Counted from the stretch's first letter, positions 1 through 8,584 are shown. The stretch: 64,000 nt of DNA from Methylobacterium radiotolerans JCM 2831 (GCF_000019725.1 NC_010505.1:3705001-3769000), one strand, 5' to 3'. The notes: a model not told the origin generated them from the sequence alone. A program made the numbers and translations.

Positions 1-480
1 GTCGCGGCCGGCTCGCTGGCGACGCGGCTCGGTCTTGAGGAAGGCACCCAGCTGCCGCGCTCGATCATCGAGTTCTACTACAAGAACGACGCGCTGAACG
101 ACCCGATGGTCTCGGAGGAGCACATCACGGCTTTCGGCTGGGCGACGCCCCAGGAGATCGACGACATCATGGCGCTGGCGATCCGCGTCAACGACTTCCT
201 GTCCGGCCTCTTCCTCGGCGTCGGCATCCGGCTCGTCGACTTCAAGATGGAGACCGGCCGCCTGTGGGAAGGCGACATGATGCGCATCGTGGTGGCGGAC
301 GAGATCTCCCCGGATTCCTGTCGGCTCTGGGACATCAAGTCCTCCGACAAGCTCGACAAGGACCGGTTCCGCAAGGATCTCGGCGGCCTGATCGAGGCCT
401 ATACCGAGGTCGCCAAGCGGCTCGGCATCATGTCGGAGAACGAGAAGGTCCAGGGCGGCGGCCCGCGCCTCGTGCAGTAG
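1..480 (+). CDS. purC: Phosphoribosylaminoimidazole-succinocarboxamide synthase (SAICAR synthetase), C-terminal part
   Basis: The frame is open from the first base of the window, so the N-terminus lies outside; 159 residues are visible. PurC joins CAIR and aspartate with ATP to make SAICAR in purine biosynthesis (cytosolic). The visible part carries the family's typical segments: a [12 protein letters not shown] stretch, the [10 protein letters not shown] helix, a [10 protein letters not shown] strand and the [12 protein letters not shown] motif that contributes to the active site, followed by the usual C-terminal helix. The gene ends six bases before the stop of the convergent glycosyltransferase gene, so any purine operon partners would lie upstream, outside the window. 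Confidence 0.95.
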   Translation, partial: VAAGSLATRLGLEEGTQLPRSIIEFYYKNDALNDPMVSEEHITAFGWATPQEIDDIMALAIRVNDFLSGLFLGVGIRLVDFKMETGRLWEGDMMRIVVADEISPDSCRLWDIKSSDKLDKDRFRKDLGGLIEAYTEVAKRLGIMSENEKVQGGGPRLVQ

Positions 481-486
481 GCCCGG

Positions 487-2106
487 TCAGGCTGTCGGCC
501 GGCGCAGGGGCGCCGGTCCGGCCTCGGGAAAACCTGCGCGCAGTCGCGCGTGGGTCGAGAGCGCCGGGTCGAAACCCGGATGGTAATGGGGGTCCTGCAC
601 CAGCAGCGACCCCCATCGCGTTCTCAGCGCGGCGATCTCGCGCGCGTGGCGGGCGCGGGCCTCGGGGGTCCAGCGGCGGCTCGCGGCCTCGCGGTGATGC
701 AGGACCGCCCCGGGGACCAGGAGCGTGCGGTAGCCGGCCGCGTTCAGGCGCAGGCAGAGATCGACATCGTTGAAGTCGACCGCGAAGACCGCTTCGTCGA
801 AGCCGCCGACCGCGCGGAACTTCTCCGCCTCGACGACCAGGCACGCGGCGGTCACCGCGGAGACCGTCTGCGTGACGCGCAGAGCGCCGAGATAGCCGGG
901 GGCGTCCGCCGGAAAGTGCCGGTGGCCGTGAGTGACGAGGCCGCCGGTTCCGAGCACGATGCCGCCGTGCTGGATCCGGCCCTCGCCGTCGAGGAGCTTG
1001 GCACCGACGGCCCCCACATCCGGGCGGAGGGCCTCCCGGGCCATGCGCGAGAGCCAGTCGGGCCGGAATGCCTCGACGTCGTTGTTGATGAAGACCAGCA
1101 GCCTGCCGCGGGCGCGGGATGCGGCGGCGTTGTTCATGGCGGCGAAGTTGAACGGCCCGGGCCAGGGCACGACGTGCCCCCTCCCCTCCCCCTCCAGGGC
1201 CCGCAGGTAGGCGAGCGTCTCGGGCTCGCGACTGTCGTTGTCGCAGACGATGATCTCGGTCGACGGCCAGTCCGTGCAGCTGCGCAGGCTCTCGAGACAG
1301 GGGCGCAGGAGATCCAGGCGGTCGCGGGTCGGAACGATCAGGCTGGCCAGGGGCCGCGTTTCGGGCAGGGGATGCTCGACTGCGACGAGGCCGTCCGTTC
1401 CCACGGCCACGCGCAGGCCGGCCCGGCCCGCCCGGTCGAGGTGGGCGCGTACGGTGGCGTGATGGGGCGCGTGTCGCGCTTCACGGTCCGTCGCGGCGAT
1501 CGCCTCGCCGCGCCGGACGGACAGGATCTCCGGCAGGTGGCCGATCGCGCCGGGGCCGAAGCGCTCCGCGATCCGAAACGCGGCCTCGGCGGGACTCCCG
1601 GGATCGACGCCGGGGTCGAGGGCGCTGCATCGGCAGGCCAGGACGGGTCCGAGATAATCGAAGGCCGCGAGCCGGTCAGGGTCGAAAACCGGCGGCAGCA
1701 GCGGCAGCACCGCGCCGCCGGGTCGCTCCTGCACCAAGGCGTCGCCGTACAGGGCCTGAAGGTCGGGCTCGCTCGCGAACAGGGCCGCGATCCGTCCGGG
1801 CGCACCGGCGACGAGGACCCCGTCGCCGATCAGGCGGATCGCGCCGCCCGGACCGGCCGGTGCCGGCGGGAAGCGGTCGAGGATCCCCGGCGGCAGGGTG
1901 AGCCGATGGTCGATCCCGATCAGGGCCGCGAGCGCCTGCCGGGCGCGCAGCCGCTTCCCCGTCAGGCGCGCGCCCACGATCGCGGCCGCCGTTCGCGGAT
2001 GCGCGAGCGCGTGGCGCGCCGCGCCCACCAGCGCGCGCCAGGAGCGGCGCGACGCTCCGAGAAACGGCGCCGCTCGGCGGCCCGACGCGCCGTCCGGCGG
2101 CGTCAT
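487..2106 (-). CDS. Glycosyltransferase family 2 protein (second of a pair)
   Basis: 539 residues. The first ~240 are not recognisable and may be a helical or accessory domain. From about residue 250 a GT-A fold of family 2 begins (SLIVPTRDR, then an IIVCDNDS strand), with FINNDVEAF near residue 340 as the nucleotide-sugar/metal-binding motif and an AVDFNDVDLCLRL motif near 445 typical of rhamnosyl/GlcNAc-type transferases. No signal peptide or membrane segment is evident, so it probably acts at the cytoplasmic face on a surface polysaccharide or glycan. Its ATG overlaps the upstream gene's stop by four bases (ATGA), so the two are translationally coupled. The C-terminal domain is clearly related to that of its neighbour, suggesting duplication. 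Donor and acceptor cannot be deduced. Confidence 0.85.
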   Translation of the reverse strand: MTPPDGASGRRAAPFLGASRRSWRALVGAARHALAHPRTAAAIVGARLTGKRLRARQALAALIGIDHRLTLPPGILDRFPPAPAGPGGAIRLIGDGVLVAGAPGRIAALFASEPDLQALYGDALVQERPGGAVLPLLPPVFDPDRLAAFDYLGPVLACRCSALDPGVDPGSPAEAAFRIAERFGPGAIGHLPEILSVRRGEAIAATDREARHAPHHATVRAHLDRAGRAGLRVAVGTDGLVAVEHPLPETRPLASLIVPTRDRLDLLRPCLESLRSCTDWPSTEIIVCDNDSREPETLAYLRALEGEGRGHVVPWPGPFNFAAMNNAAASRARGRLLVFINNDVEAFRPDWLSRMAREALRPDVGAVGAKLLDGEGRIQHGGIVLGTGGLVTHGHRHFPADAPGYLGALRVTQTVSAVTAACLVVEAEKFRAVGGFDEAVFAVDFNDVDLCLRLNAAGYRTLLVPGAVLHHREAASRRWTPEARARHAREIAALRTRWGSLLVQDPHYHPGFDPALSTHARLRAGFPEAGPAPLRRPTA

Positions 2107-4010
2107 TCCAGATCCTCGCCGAAGGTCGTGACCGACAGGGCGGGGTGGTAGAACGGATCGTGCCGGATCACGGCGCGCCAGCGCTCGGAGAAGCGGGCGG
2201 CCTCCTGCTCGAAGCGGGCGCGCTTGGCCCCGACGGACGGACCGCGGCTGACGGATTCGAGATGGGCCAGCGTCGCGGCCGGCGTCCAGACCGTCTTCCA
2301 GCCGGCAGCGCCGAGGCGCAGGCAGAAATCCACGTCGTTGAAATCCACCGGGAAGGCCTCGGCGTCGAATCCGCCCACCGCCAGATACTTCTCCCGCGCG
2401 ACGGCGAGGCAGGCGGCGGTCACCGCCGAGACCTCGTGCGCGACGCGCAGCTGGCCGAGCTGACCCGGCGTGTCGCCGGGCCGGCGACGAAGGATGTGCC
2501 CGGCTCGGCCACCGAGACCGACGACGACGCCGGCATGCTGCAGGGTACCGTCCCCGTAGAGCAGCTTCGCCCCGACGGCGCCGACCTCCGGCCGGCAGGC
2601 CTGCCGGACCATGGCCTCGAGCCAGCCGGGCTCCAGCACGGCGACGTCGTTGTTCAGCAGCACGACGATCGTCCCCGACGCCGCGGCGACGCCGGCGTTG
2701 ACCATCGCGGCGAAGTTGAAGGGCTGCGGATCCATGAGGATCTGGACGCGCGGATCGCCGCGCAGGGTCGCGTAATGGTCGAGGACCGCCGGATCGGTCG
2801 AGCCGTTGTCGACGATGATCAGCTCGAGCGGCGCGTAGGCGGTCTCGGCGAGCACCCCGCGGCAGACGCGGGTGATCAGGTCGAGGCGGTCGCGCGAGGG
2901 GATCACGATGCTGACCAGCGGCACCGGATCCGGCAGGGGCCATTCCAGGCGAACGGCACCGTCTTGGATCCCGGCGCGGACCTGAGGCCGTCCGGCCCGG
3001 AGCGCGTGGAAAGCCGCCGCCCGAGCGGACGGGCTCAGGCCATCGCCGGCAGAGCGGGCGAGGATCCGTGGGACGTGCGCCACCCGCGCGGCGCTGGTCA
3101 TCGCGGCGGCCATGATGGCCGGCGCGACCTCGGCCATCCGGCCGGCGGGGCGCGCCAGGGCCGCGGCGAGCCAGGTTCTCGACAGGAGGAGGGGAAACCC
3201 CGGATACCCCGTCGCCAGGGCAAGGTCCGGGCTCCAGTCCGGCTTCAGCCGCGGCCGGCCGTCGGGATCGATCGCGTCGCCGTAGGCGATGTCCGCGCCC
3301 GACAGGGCGCGGGCGAGCAGCGCCAGGGCCTCCGGCTCCGGGACGTCGCCGGGGCGCAGCAGGCACAGGGCCTCCGCCTCGCCGGAAAGCTCGTCGAAGC
3401 GGGCAGCCTCGTCCCAGGCCTGGTGGGACATCGGCCCGCTGGCCGTCGCGGGCGGCGCCCCCGCCCAGGCGACCCGGATCGACTCGGGGCGGTGCGTCTG
3501 CGCGTTCAGCGCGTCCCGCGTGACCGACAGCGCCGCCGCGTCCCCGGGCTGCGCGAGCAGGACGCACCGGATCTGCAGGGCGGCGGGCGCGATGCGGGCG
3601 GGCCGGGTCCGGGCGGCGGCCCAGGACGGGAACCGGTCCATCGGCGTCACCGCGCAGGCGCCGCGCAGGATGTCGCGGTAGCGCCGCTCCGACCCGCGGG
3701 CGCGCTCGTACAGGGCGGAGACGCAGCGCCAGGGCCGGCGCAGGAGGCACTGCGCGAGCACCTCGACCTCGCGTCGGGCGCCGACCCGCTCCAGGGCGAA
3801 ATCGGCGCCGGCCGAGAGGCGGATCTCCCGCGCATCCGGGGGGATCAGTCCGAGCCAGTGTGCGAGCCCCTGGGAGGCTCCCGGCAGGACGAAGTCCTGA
3901 ACGGTCTCGTCAGACCCACGCAGGACGCGCAGGATCGGGCGCCGGGGCGCCGCCGTCGGATCACCGGCATAGCTCAGCACGATCCAGCCGGCGGGATGAT
4001 CCGGGAGCAC
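2103..4010 (-). CDS. Glycosyltransferase family 2 protein (first of a pair)
   Basis: 635 residues from a GTG at 4010, the only ATG/GTG/TTG that gives the full frame. Residues ~1-350 form an uncharacterised N-terminal region. From about 363 a family-2 GT-A domain follows: SIVIPSRDR, LIIVDNGSTD, then VLLNNDVAVL near 452 and FPVDFNDVDFCLRL toward the end. It presumably transfers a sugar to a cell-surface glycan together with the coupled downstream paralogue. Coding-like sequence in the same frame continues upstream of 4010 (to at least 4137, high third-position GC, residues such as IWLGRPVRFRL) without any standard start codon. The start is therefore uncertain: it could be an atypical initiator, a sequence error, or the GTG chosen here. 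Confidence 0.8.
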   Translation of the reverse strand: MLPDHPAGWIVLSYAGDPTAAPRRPILRVLRGSDETVQDFVLPGASQGLAHWLGLIPPDAREIRLSAGADFALERVGARREVEVLAQCLLRRPWRCVSALYERARGSERRYRDILRGACAVTPMDRFPSWAAARTRPARIAPAALQIRCVLLAQPGDAAALSVTRDALNAQTHRPESIRVAWAGAPPATASGPMSHQAWDEAARFDELSGEAEALCLLRPGDVPEPEALALLARALSGADIAYGDAIDPDGRPRLKPDWSPDLALATGYPGFPLLLSRTWLAAALARPAGRMAEVAPAIMAAAMTSAARVAHVPRILARSAGDGLSPSARAAAFHALRAGRPQVRAGIQDGAVRLEWPLPDPVPLVSIVIPSRDRLDLITRVCRGVLAETAYAPLELIIVDNGSTDPAVLDHYATLRGDPRVQILMDPQPFNFAAMVNAGVAAASGTIVVLLNNDVAVLEPGWLEAMVRQACRPEVGAVGAKLLYGDGTLQHAGVVVGLGGRAGHILRRRPGDTPGQLGQLRVAHEVSAVTAACLAVAREKYLAVGGFDAEAFPVDFNDVDFCLRLGAAGWKTVWTPAATLAHLESVSRGPSVGAKRARFEQEAARFSERWRAVIRHDPFYHPALSVTTFGEDLE

Positions 4011-4137
4011 GAGGCGGCGATCGAACGCGGGATCGTCCGTGGCCTCCAGCCGAAACCGGACAGGCCGGCCGAGCCAGATCCTGTCGCGACCGGTCTTCGC
4101 GATCAGCGGGATCGGATCGCCGAGGCGCGCCGCGGCG

Positions 4138-4770
4138 TCACTGGGCAGCGTCGCCTCCGCCGGCGGGCGCAGCGGCGACAGCCGGTTTGCGCCGGCGCGG
4201 TTTCGCGGCGGGCTTGCCCGCCCCCTTGCCGGTGCCGACGCCCACCGCGATGTCGTAATCGGCCGTCATGGCGGCCGGAACCTGCAGTTCGTCGGCGACG
4301 ATCGTGGCGAAGCCCTGCGCCTCGCCGGCCCCGACGACGACGCTGGCTCGCTCAGTGCGGCTCGAGACGGTCTTGCCGTCGTGGCGGATCTGGAACGTGA
4401 CCGGCACATCGAACCGGCCCGGCGCGCCCGCCGGCCCGAGCAGGACGTTGATCTCGACGCCCACCTTGACGGTGATCGAGCCGTCCTGACGCCGCGTGCA
4501 TTCGCGGGCGAGGCGGCCGAGGGAGAACTGGGTGCGCACCGCGTCGCCCGCGAGCGTGCGCGAGGCCGCCCCACCTTCCGCGACCTCGACCGTCGGGCAA
4601 TAGGCCGGGTCGAGGGCTTCGGGCTGCGACGGCGGGACCGTCGTGCCGCCGTACTTGAACAGGTTGGAGAAGATGTTGCCCTCCTCGGCCCGGCCCGGGG
4701 CCGTGGCGGCGAGCGACGCGGCGAGCACCGAGGCGCCGAGCCGGAGAGCGACGGTCCGGCGCCGGGCCAT
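4138..4770 (-). CDS. Exported hypothetical protein
   Basis: 210 residues from the ATG at 4770. This start was chosen because it gives a compact signal peptide (MARRRTVALRLG core, AATAPGRAEE cleavage region); a longer frame from 4839 would add a hydrophilic leader. The mature protein has one central beta-rich region (IPV-type strands, a TFQIRHDGKTV motif) with Cys at AYCPTVE and ARECTRR, possibly a disulfide, and ends in a Lys/Pro/Ala-rich basic tail (KPAAKPRRRKPA). I do not recognise the family. It resembles small periplasmic proteins common in Rhizobiales. The stop lies in the region where the downstream glycosyltransferase frame is already open, so the two may be co-transcribed. Confidence 0.7.
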   Translation of the reverse strand: MARRRTVALRLGASVLAASLAATAPGRAEEGNIFSNLFKYGGTTVPPSQPEALDPAYCPTVEVAEGGAASRTLAGDAVRTQFSLGRLARECTRRQDGSITVKVGVEINVLLGPAGAPGRFDVPVTFQIRHDGKTVSSRTERASVVVGAGEAQGFATIVADELQVPAAMTADYDIAVGVGTGKGAGKPAAKPRRRKPAVAAAPAGGGDAAQ

Positions 4771-4835
4771 GTCCGGGGACCGCGTGACGCTCCTGTTCCG
4801 ATGTCCGATCATCGCACGGCTCCCGAACGGCACCG

Positions 4836-5435
4836 TCATTTCAGGCTGTCGAACCCGGCCGCGAAGCCCTTCATCGACAGCGGGATGCCGACGCCCTCCT
4901 CGGGCGTCTGGAACACGATGAAGGTGGCCTGCGTGCCGTTCTTGAACTGGCGGATCAGCCCGTCATCCATGACGACCTCGGCCACGCAGCCGGTGGTGAG
5001 GCAGCGGACGAAGCCGGCGCGGCCGATATCCGTCTGATCGATCTTCAGGCCGAGCCCGGAAGGCAGGAGAACGCCCAGCGGCGCCACCACCCGCAGCAGG
5101 TAACCGCGATTGTCGGCGGTCTTGAGGACGATGACCACCAGGGTCAGGTTCGGGCGATCCTCGGCGGCGAGATACTGGACGAGGGCGCACTGCTCGGCCT
5201 TCGCGCCGGCCGGAGTCTCGCAGCGCAGCTGCCAATCGTCGAAGGTCTTGCGCACCATGCCCTGAGCCGCGGCCGGCCCGGCGGGCGCGAGTGCCGCCGC
5301 GACGAGGGCGAGGAGAACCGGCAGCGCGGCGCGCCGGAAACGAACGAGCCTCGCGTGAAGCGGCACCACCGATCCCTTCGGAACGCTCCGGCCGAGGACC
5401 GGCGGGAGCCGTACAATCGGGCGTGTTCCGACCAT
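4836..5435 (-). CDS. IalB-family (invasion associated locus B) periplasmic protein
   Basis: 199 residues from ATG 5435; GTG codons at 5369 and 5366 would give a shorter signal peptide and are credible alternatives. The hydrophobic core ALPVLLALVAAALAPAGPAAAQ is a clear Sec signal. The mature part matches the IalB family (PF06776): KTFDDWQLRCE with a conserved Cys, QCALVQ, LRVVAPLGVLLPSGLGLKID, RCLTTGCVAEVV and a C-terminal FIVFQTPEEGVGIPLSMKGF. The name comes from a Bartonella invasion locus; in free-living rhizobia-like bacteria the proteins are abundant periplasmic proteins of unknown role. It is followed 66 nt later by the exported protein at 4770. Confidence 0.88.
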   Translation of the reverse strand: MVGTRPIVRLPPVLGRSVPKGSVVPLHARLVRFRRAALPVLLALVAAALAPAGPAAAQGMVRKTFDDWQLRCETPAGAKAEQCALVQYLAAEDRPNLTLVVIVLKTADNRGYLLRVVAPLGVLLPSGLGLKIDQTDIGRAGFVRCLTTGCVAEVVMDDGLIRQFKNGTQATFIVFQTPEEGVGIPLSMKGFAAGFDSLK

Positions 5436-5555
5436 GGTCCGCCCCGCGCTGTCAAGCGATGCGGGCGCGGTGTTGCGCGTCGGCGCTACCCGTGACGGTT
5501 TCCGCGGCCTAGATTGTGTTCGAACACTCCTCCAGCGCCGGATCTTGACGCCGTG

Positions 5556-5930
5556 ATGCGCCCGCTCACTCTCTCGGCCGCCTGCCTGGTGGCCACCCTC
5601 GCGCAGGCGGGAGCCCAGTCCCTGCCGGTCGGAGAGACCACCTACATCGAACGCTCGCTGAACCACTCCGATACGCTGGTGATCGAGCATCCGCCCGTGG
5701 CGGCGAACCCGTACGGCCGCCGCAACGGGCAGGCGGCGATCGCCGGCTACTGCCGCGACGGCGGCCTGATCCGGCGCCGGGACGAGTTCGGCAACCCGGT
5801 GATCATCCGCCAGCGGGAGATCTGCGACAGCGTCGCCCCACGCACCCTCAGCCCGGGCCAGGTCGACCCCCGCCCGAGCTGGCCGGCGGATGCGGTGGCG
5901 CGCCAGCGGGTCCTTCGCGCCAAGGGCTGA
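5556..5930 (+). CDS. Small exported hypothetical protein
   Basis: 124 residues from ATG 5556 (GTG at 5553 is directly adjacent). The start is placed at the beginning of a signal peptide (MRPLTLSAACLVATLAQAGAQS). The mature part is hydrophilic, with two cysteines (AGYCRDGG and REICDSV) that may form a disulfide, and a Pro/Arg-rich tail. The family is not recognised. It is divergent from the IalB-family gene and convergent with the peptidase gene that ends at 5953. Confidence 0.6.
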   Translation: MRPLTLSAACLVATLAQAGAQSLPVGETTYIERSLNHSDTLVIEHPPVAANPYGRRNGQAAIAGYCRDGGLIRRRDEFGNPVIIRQREICDSVAPRTLSPGQVDPRPSWPADAVARQRVLRAKG

Positions 5931-5952
5931 TGCAGGGCCTAACGACGACGGC

Positions 5953-6687
5953 TCAGCCGTAGCGATGCAGGCCGGTGCCGTGGCGCTTGAGCCACGCCTC
6001 GGCGGCATCGGTGTGCGGGCAGAGCGCGTGCACCAGGGCCCAGAAGCGCGGCGAGTGGTTCATCTCGCGCAGATGCGCCATCTCGTGGGCGACCAGATAG
6101 TCGAGCACCGTCGGCGGCGCGAGGATCAGGCGCCATGAGAAGTTGAGCTCGCCGCGGGCCGTGCAGGAACCCCAGCGGCTGCGGGTGTCGCGCAGCGTGA
6201 CGCGCACCGGCCGCTGCCCGAGCTGCGCCGCGTAGCGCTCGATCGCTTCGGTCAGGTCGCGCTTGGCCTCGCGGGCCAGGAAATCTCGGACCCGGCGCGC
6301 CACGTGGGCGGCGTCGCACGAGACCGAGAGCACGCGCTCTCCCTCCACGCACTCGATGCGAACGGGGCCGCTCCGGGTGCCGCGCTGGCTGATCCGGTGA
6401 AGCTCACCGCGGACCGGCAGGCTGGCGCCGACCTCGAACAGCACGCGGACCGGCACGCGGGCGAGACGCGCCGCGATCCAGCCCGCGTGGCTCGCCGCGA
6501 AGCGCTGCGCCGTGTTGATGGCGGTCCGGCTCGGCAGGGTGATCACCGCCTCGCCGGTGGCGGCCGAGACGCGGAGCGTGATGCGGCGCGCGGTCGGTCG
6601 CCGACGGAGGGCGATGCGAAGGCTGGCGCCCTCGTGCTGGACCTCAAGATGATCGGGATCGGGGCGACGCAGCAGCGCGAGGGGCAT
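5953..6687 (-). CDS. YgjP-like (DUF45/M48-type) metallopeptidase domain protein
   Basis: 244 residues. The C-terminal half carries the zinc metallopeptidase signature: LVAHEMAHLREMNHSPRFW has the HExxH-type motif in the form HEMAH, followed by the downstream H of MNHSPRF, preceded by TRSRWGSCTARGELNFSWRLILAP, which is diagnostic for YgjP/DUF45. The N-terminal part is a beta-rich domain with many arginines (RRRPTARRITLRVS). Cytosolic by appearance, since there is no signal peptide. The family is linked to nucleic-acid or protein quality control but poorly characterised. An AT-richer patch around 6695-6705 (TTTAGCTAAG) just upstream may contain the promoter -10 region. Confidence 0.85.
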   Translation of the reverse strand: MPLALLRRPDPDHLEVQHEGASLRIALRRRPTARRITLRVSAATGEAVITLPSRTAINTAQRFAASHAGWIAARLARVPVRVLFEVGASLPVRGELHRISQRGTRSGPVRIECVEGERVLSVSCDAAHVARRVRDFLAREAKRDLTEAIERYAAQLGQRPVRVTLRDTRSRWGSCTARGELNFSWRLILAPPTVLDYLVAHEMAHLREMNHSPRFWALVHALCPHTDAAEAWLKRHGTGLHRYG

Positions 6688-6753
6688 GCGCGACTTTTAG
6701 CTAAGCCGAGCTCGGGGCTCCAGATCCTGCGCGTCTGAATCCCCGCGGCGGAC

Positions 6754-7317
6754 TCAGCCGGCGAGGGCCCGGGTCCAGACCTCGGTCTCGGGGAGGACGA
6801 GGAGCGCCGCCGCGGCCAGGGCGATCCCGTACGGGATCCCGGTCTTGGCGTCGTGCAGGTGCAGGGCGAACGGCATGCGCGCGATCCGGACGGGCAATGG
6901 GTGCGTCCGCGCCAACAGGATCGCCAGCGTCAGGGCGCCGCCGAACACCGAGGCCACCAGCAGGTAGTCGCCGAGGCCGTCGAAGCCGAGCCACAGGGCC
7001 GTGGCGGCCGCGAGCTTCGCGTCGCCGCCTCCGATGATGCCGAAGGCGAACAGCGTGAACGTGACGAGGAGGACGACCGCTCCGGCCGCGCAGTGGAAGC
7101 CGATCTCGGTCCAGCTCATCGCGCTCGTCAGGGCCAGCAACGCGAACCCCGCCAGGAGGGCCAGGGAGATCCGGTTCGGGATCAGCATGGTGAGCAGGTC
7201 GCTGGCGGCCGCGTAGGCCATCAGGAAGGGGAACAGGATCAGGAGGCCGAAACCGGCCGGGCCCAGACCGGTCAGTCCCAGGCTTGCCGTCGCTGAACCG
7301 ACCATCTCGGCGCCCAT
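6754..7317 (-). CDS. cpaA: Prepilin peptidase, CpaA/TadV type (A24 family)
   Basis: 187 residues with about five to six membrane segments. It cleaves and possibly methylates Flp-type prepilins in the inner membrane. The two catalytic aspartates of A24 peptidases are seen in YAAASDLLTMLIPNRIS (first) and GIIGGGDAKLAAATALW (second, the GGGDxK motif). The protein is the short bacterial CpaA form without the N-terminal methylase domain. A second ATG at 7305 is an alternative start. It is followed upstream (same strand) by the Flp pilin gene at 7677, its likely substrate, about 195 bp away. Confidence 0.9.
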   Translation of the reverse strand: MGAEMVGSATASLGLTGLGPAGFGLLILFPFLMAYAAASDLLTMLIPNRISLALLAGFALLALTSAMSWTEIGFHCAAGAVVLLVTFTLFAFGIIGGGDAKLAAATALWLGFDGLGDYLLVASVFGGALTLAILLARTHPLPVRIARMPFALHLHDAKTGIPYGIALAAAALLVLPETEVWTRALAG

Positions 7318-7443
7318 CTCGTCGAAGCCTGTCGCGTCACGGGATTCGACCCGACCCAGCGGTCTCGCTGCCGGTCCGGATCTCGGATGTGCCGGGCGGC
7401 CACCGCCGCCGCGAAGAACGACGATCCCGGCAGGCCGGGATCC

Positions 7444-7476
7444 CCCGCCTCTCTCCGGGTCTCGGGGAGAGGCGGG
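7444..7476. repeat. REP-like palindrome, copy 1
   Basis: CCCGCCTCTC at 7444-7453 pairs with GAGAGGCGGG at 7467-7476 (10-bp arms, 13-nt loop). It lies just past the 3' end of the leftward pilin gene. The same arm sequence recurs at 17756-17776 past hemA. It could act as a transcript-end stabiliser or weak terminator; there is no T-run. Confidence 0.65.
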
Positions 7477-7512
7477 CTGTCTCGAACCTGCCGCAGATCG
7501 GACGGGTCTCGA

Positions 7513-7677
7513 TCAGTTCAGGTTGCCGGAGATCTGGCTGAACTTGCTGGTCAGGCTGGTGCCGACGGTCTTCAGCGCGGTGATGATGGCCACGGCGATG
7601 AGGGCCGCGATCATGCCGTACTCGATCGCGGTGGCGCCGGACTCGTCCGAAGCGAAACGCGTGAACAGGGTCTTCAT
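7513..7677 (-). CDS. flp: Flp/Fap-type type IVb pilin
   Basis: 54 residues from ATG 7677; a longer frame from 7701 would spoil the leader. This is a classic Flp prepilin: a short basic leader (MKTLFTRFASDESG), then the processing region G-ATAIEYGMIAALIA with the invariant Glu five residues after the glycine followed by a Tyr, a single hydrophobic helix, and a short polar tail (TSKFSQISGNLN). After cleavage by a CpaA/TadV peptidase it assembles into Tad pili for surface attachment. The rest of the Tad assembly machinery (CpaB-F, TadB/C) is not in the window. A near-consensus CtrA site lies about 107 bp upstream at 7784-7798. Confidence 0.93.
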   Translation of the reverse strand: MKTLFTRFASDESGATAIEYGMIAALIAVAIITALKTVGTSLTSKFSQISGNLN

Positions 7678-7783
7678 AGAGGGTGATCCTTCGACCAACA
7701 CAGAGCGAGATAAAACTTGCGCGATGCCCGATGAAGAATTTTCAGGTCTCGATCGGCGGCCTGCACAGACTGCCGATTACGCC

Positions 7784-7798
7784 TTGAAAATCGGTTAA
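7784..7798. promoter_or_regulatory. Candidate CtrA box upstream of flp pilin
   Basis: TTGA-N7-TTAA, one mismatch from the CtrA consensus TTAA-N7-TTAA, in a locally AT-rich stretch between the divergent pilin (ATG 7677) and CpaC-like (ATG 7976) genes. In Caulobacter, pilA is CtrA-controlled; applying that here is inference. Confidence 0.4.
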
Positions 7799-7975
7799 AT
7801 CGATCCCGCACCGACGTAAAACGCCGTCTCGCTGCGAGTTTGGTGAAGGTTGGGTTTCCCCGATACGGCACAGTGCCGCGACTTGGTCTTGCTTAGCGCT
7901 TCCTTCACGGGTTCCGCGCTAGCCTGAGGCATCGGGCCGGATCGCGTGGACCGCCCGCCGTCTTGAGGAACCCCG

Positions 7976-8470
7976 ATGCGTCGCACCCTGTCGATCGCGG
8001 GCCGAGCCGGCCTCGTCGTCCTGCTGACGGGCGCCGCGGCCGCGGCCGGGCAGCCCGATCTCCTGCCCGTCGTGACCGTTCTCGTGGACAACGCCAAGGT
8101 GCTCCGCCTGCCGGAGAAGACGTCGACCGTGATCGTCGGGAACCCGATCATCGCCGAGGTGACGCCTCAGAAGAACGGCGTGCTCGTGCTCACCGGCAAG
8201 AGCTTCGGCTCCACCAACCTGATCGCCCTCGACAACGGCGGCGCCATGATCGCCGAGACGACCATCCGGGTCGAGGCGTCGCGGGACTCGACCATCACGG
8301 TGCAGCGCGGCCTCGATCGGGAATCCCTGTCGTGCACGCCGGGCTGCCAGCCGTCGGTGCAGCTCGGCGACTCGGCCAGCTATTTCGGTGCGACGAGCGG
8401 TCAGGCCGACGCCCGTCGCAAGCTCGCGACCGGCGGCGGCGGCGGCGCGGTTCCGGCGGCCGATCACTGA
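7976..8470 (+). CDS. Pilus-assembly N-domain protein (CpaC N-terminal-like), no secretin domain
   Basis: 164 residues with a signal peptide (LVVLLTGAAAAAG). The mature part matches the N-terminal domain found at the start of CpaC/RcpA secretins (PF13629): VTVLVDNAKVLRLPEKTSTVIVGNPIIAEV, then VLVLTGKSFGSTNLIALD. A full CpaC is about 450-500 residues and continues into a secretin; this one stops after a short Gly/Asp-rich tail with a Cys pair (LSCTPGCQP). It is therefore a stand-alone periplasmic domain, probably an accessory to Tad pilus assembly or a related secretion system. It is divergent from the Flp pilin gene. Confidence 0.85.
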   Translation: MRRTLSIAGRAGLVVLLTGAAAAAGQPDLLPVVTVLVDNAKVLRLPEKTSTVIVGNPIIAEVTPQKNGVLVLTGKSFGSTNLIALDNGGAMIAETTIRVEASRDSTITVQRGLDRESLSCTPGCQPSVQLGDSASYFGATSGQADARRKLATGGGGGAVPAADH

Positions 8471-8584
8471 TCGCGGCGGGGTTCCGCCGCGACACCGGCC
8501 GCGGCCTGGGGCAGGATCCCCCAGGCCCCCGCCGATACGCCGCGATGCCGCGGGGGCGATGACGCCAGGGAGACGCAGAGGCCG

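Noticed and set aside
5436..6008. N-terminal extension of the IalB-family frame to 6008 on the minus strand
   Set aside because: The extension is not protein-like, overlaps other genes and precedes the obvious signal peptide.
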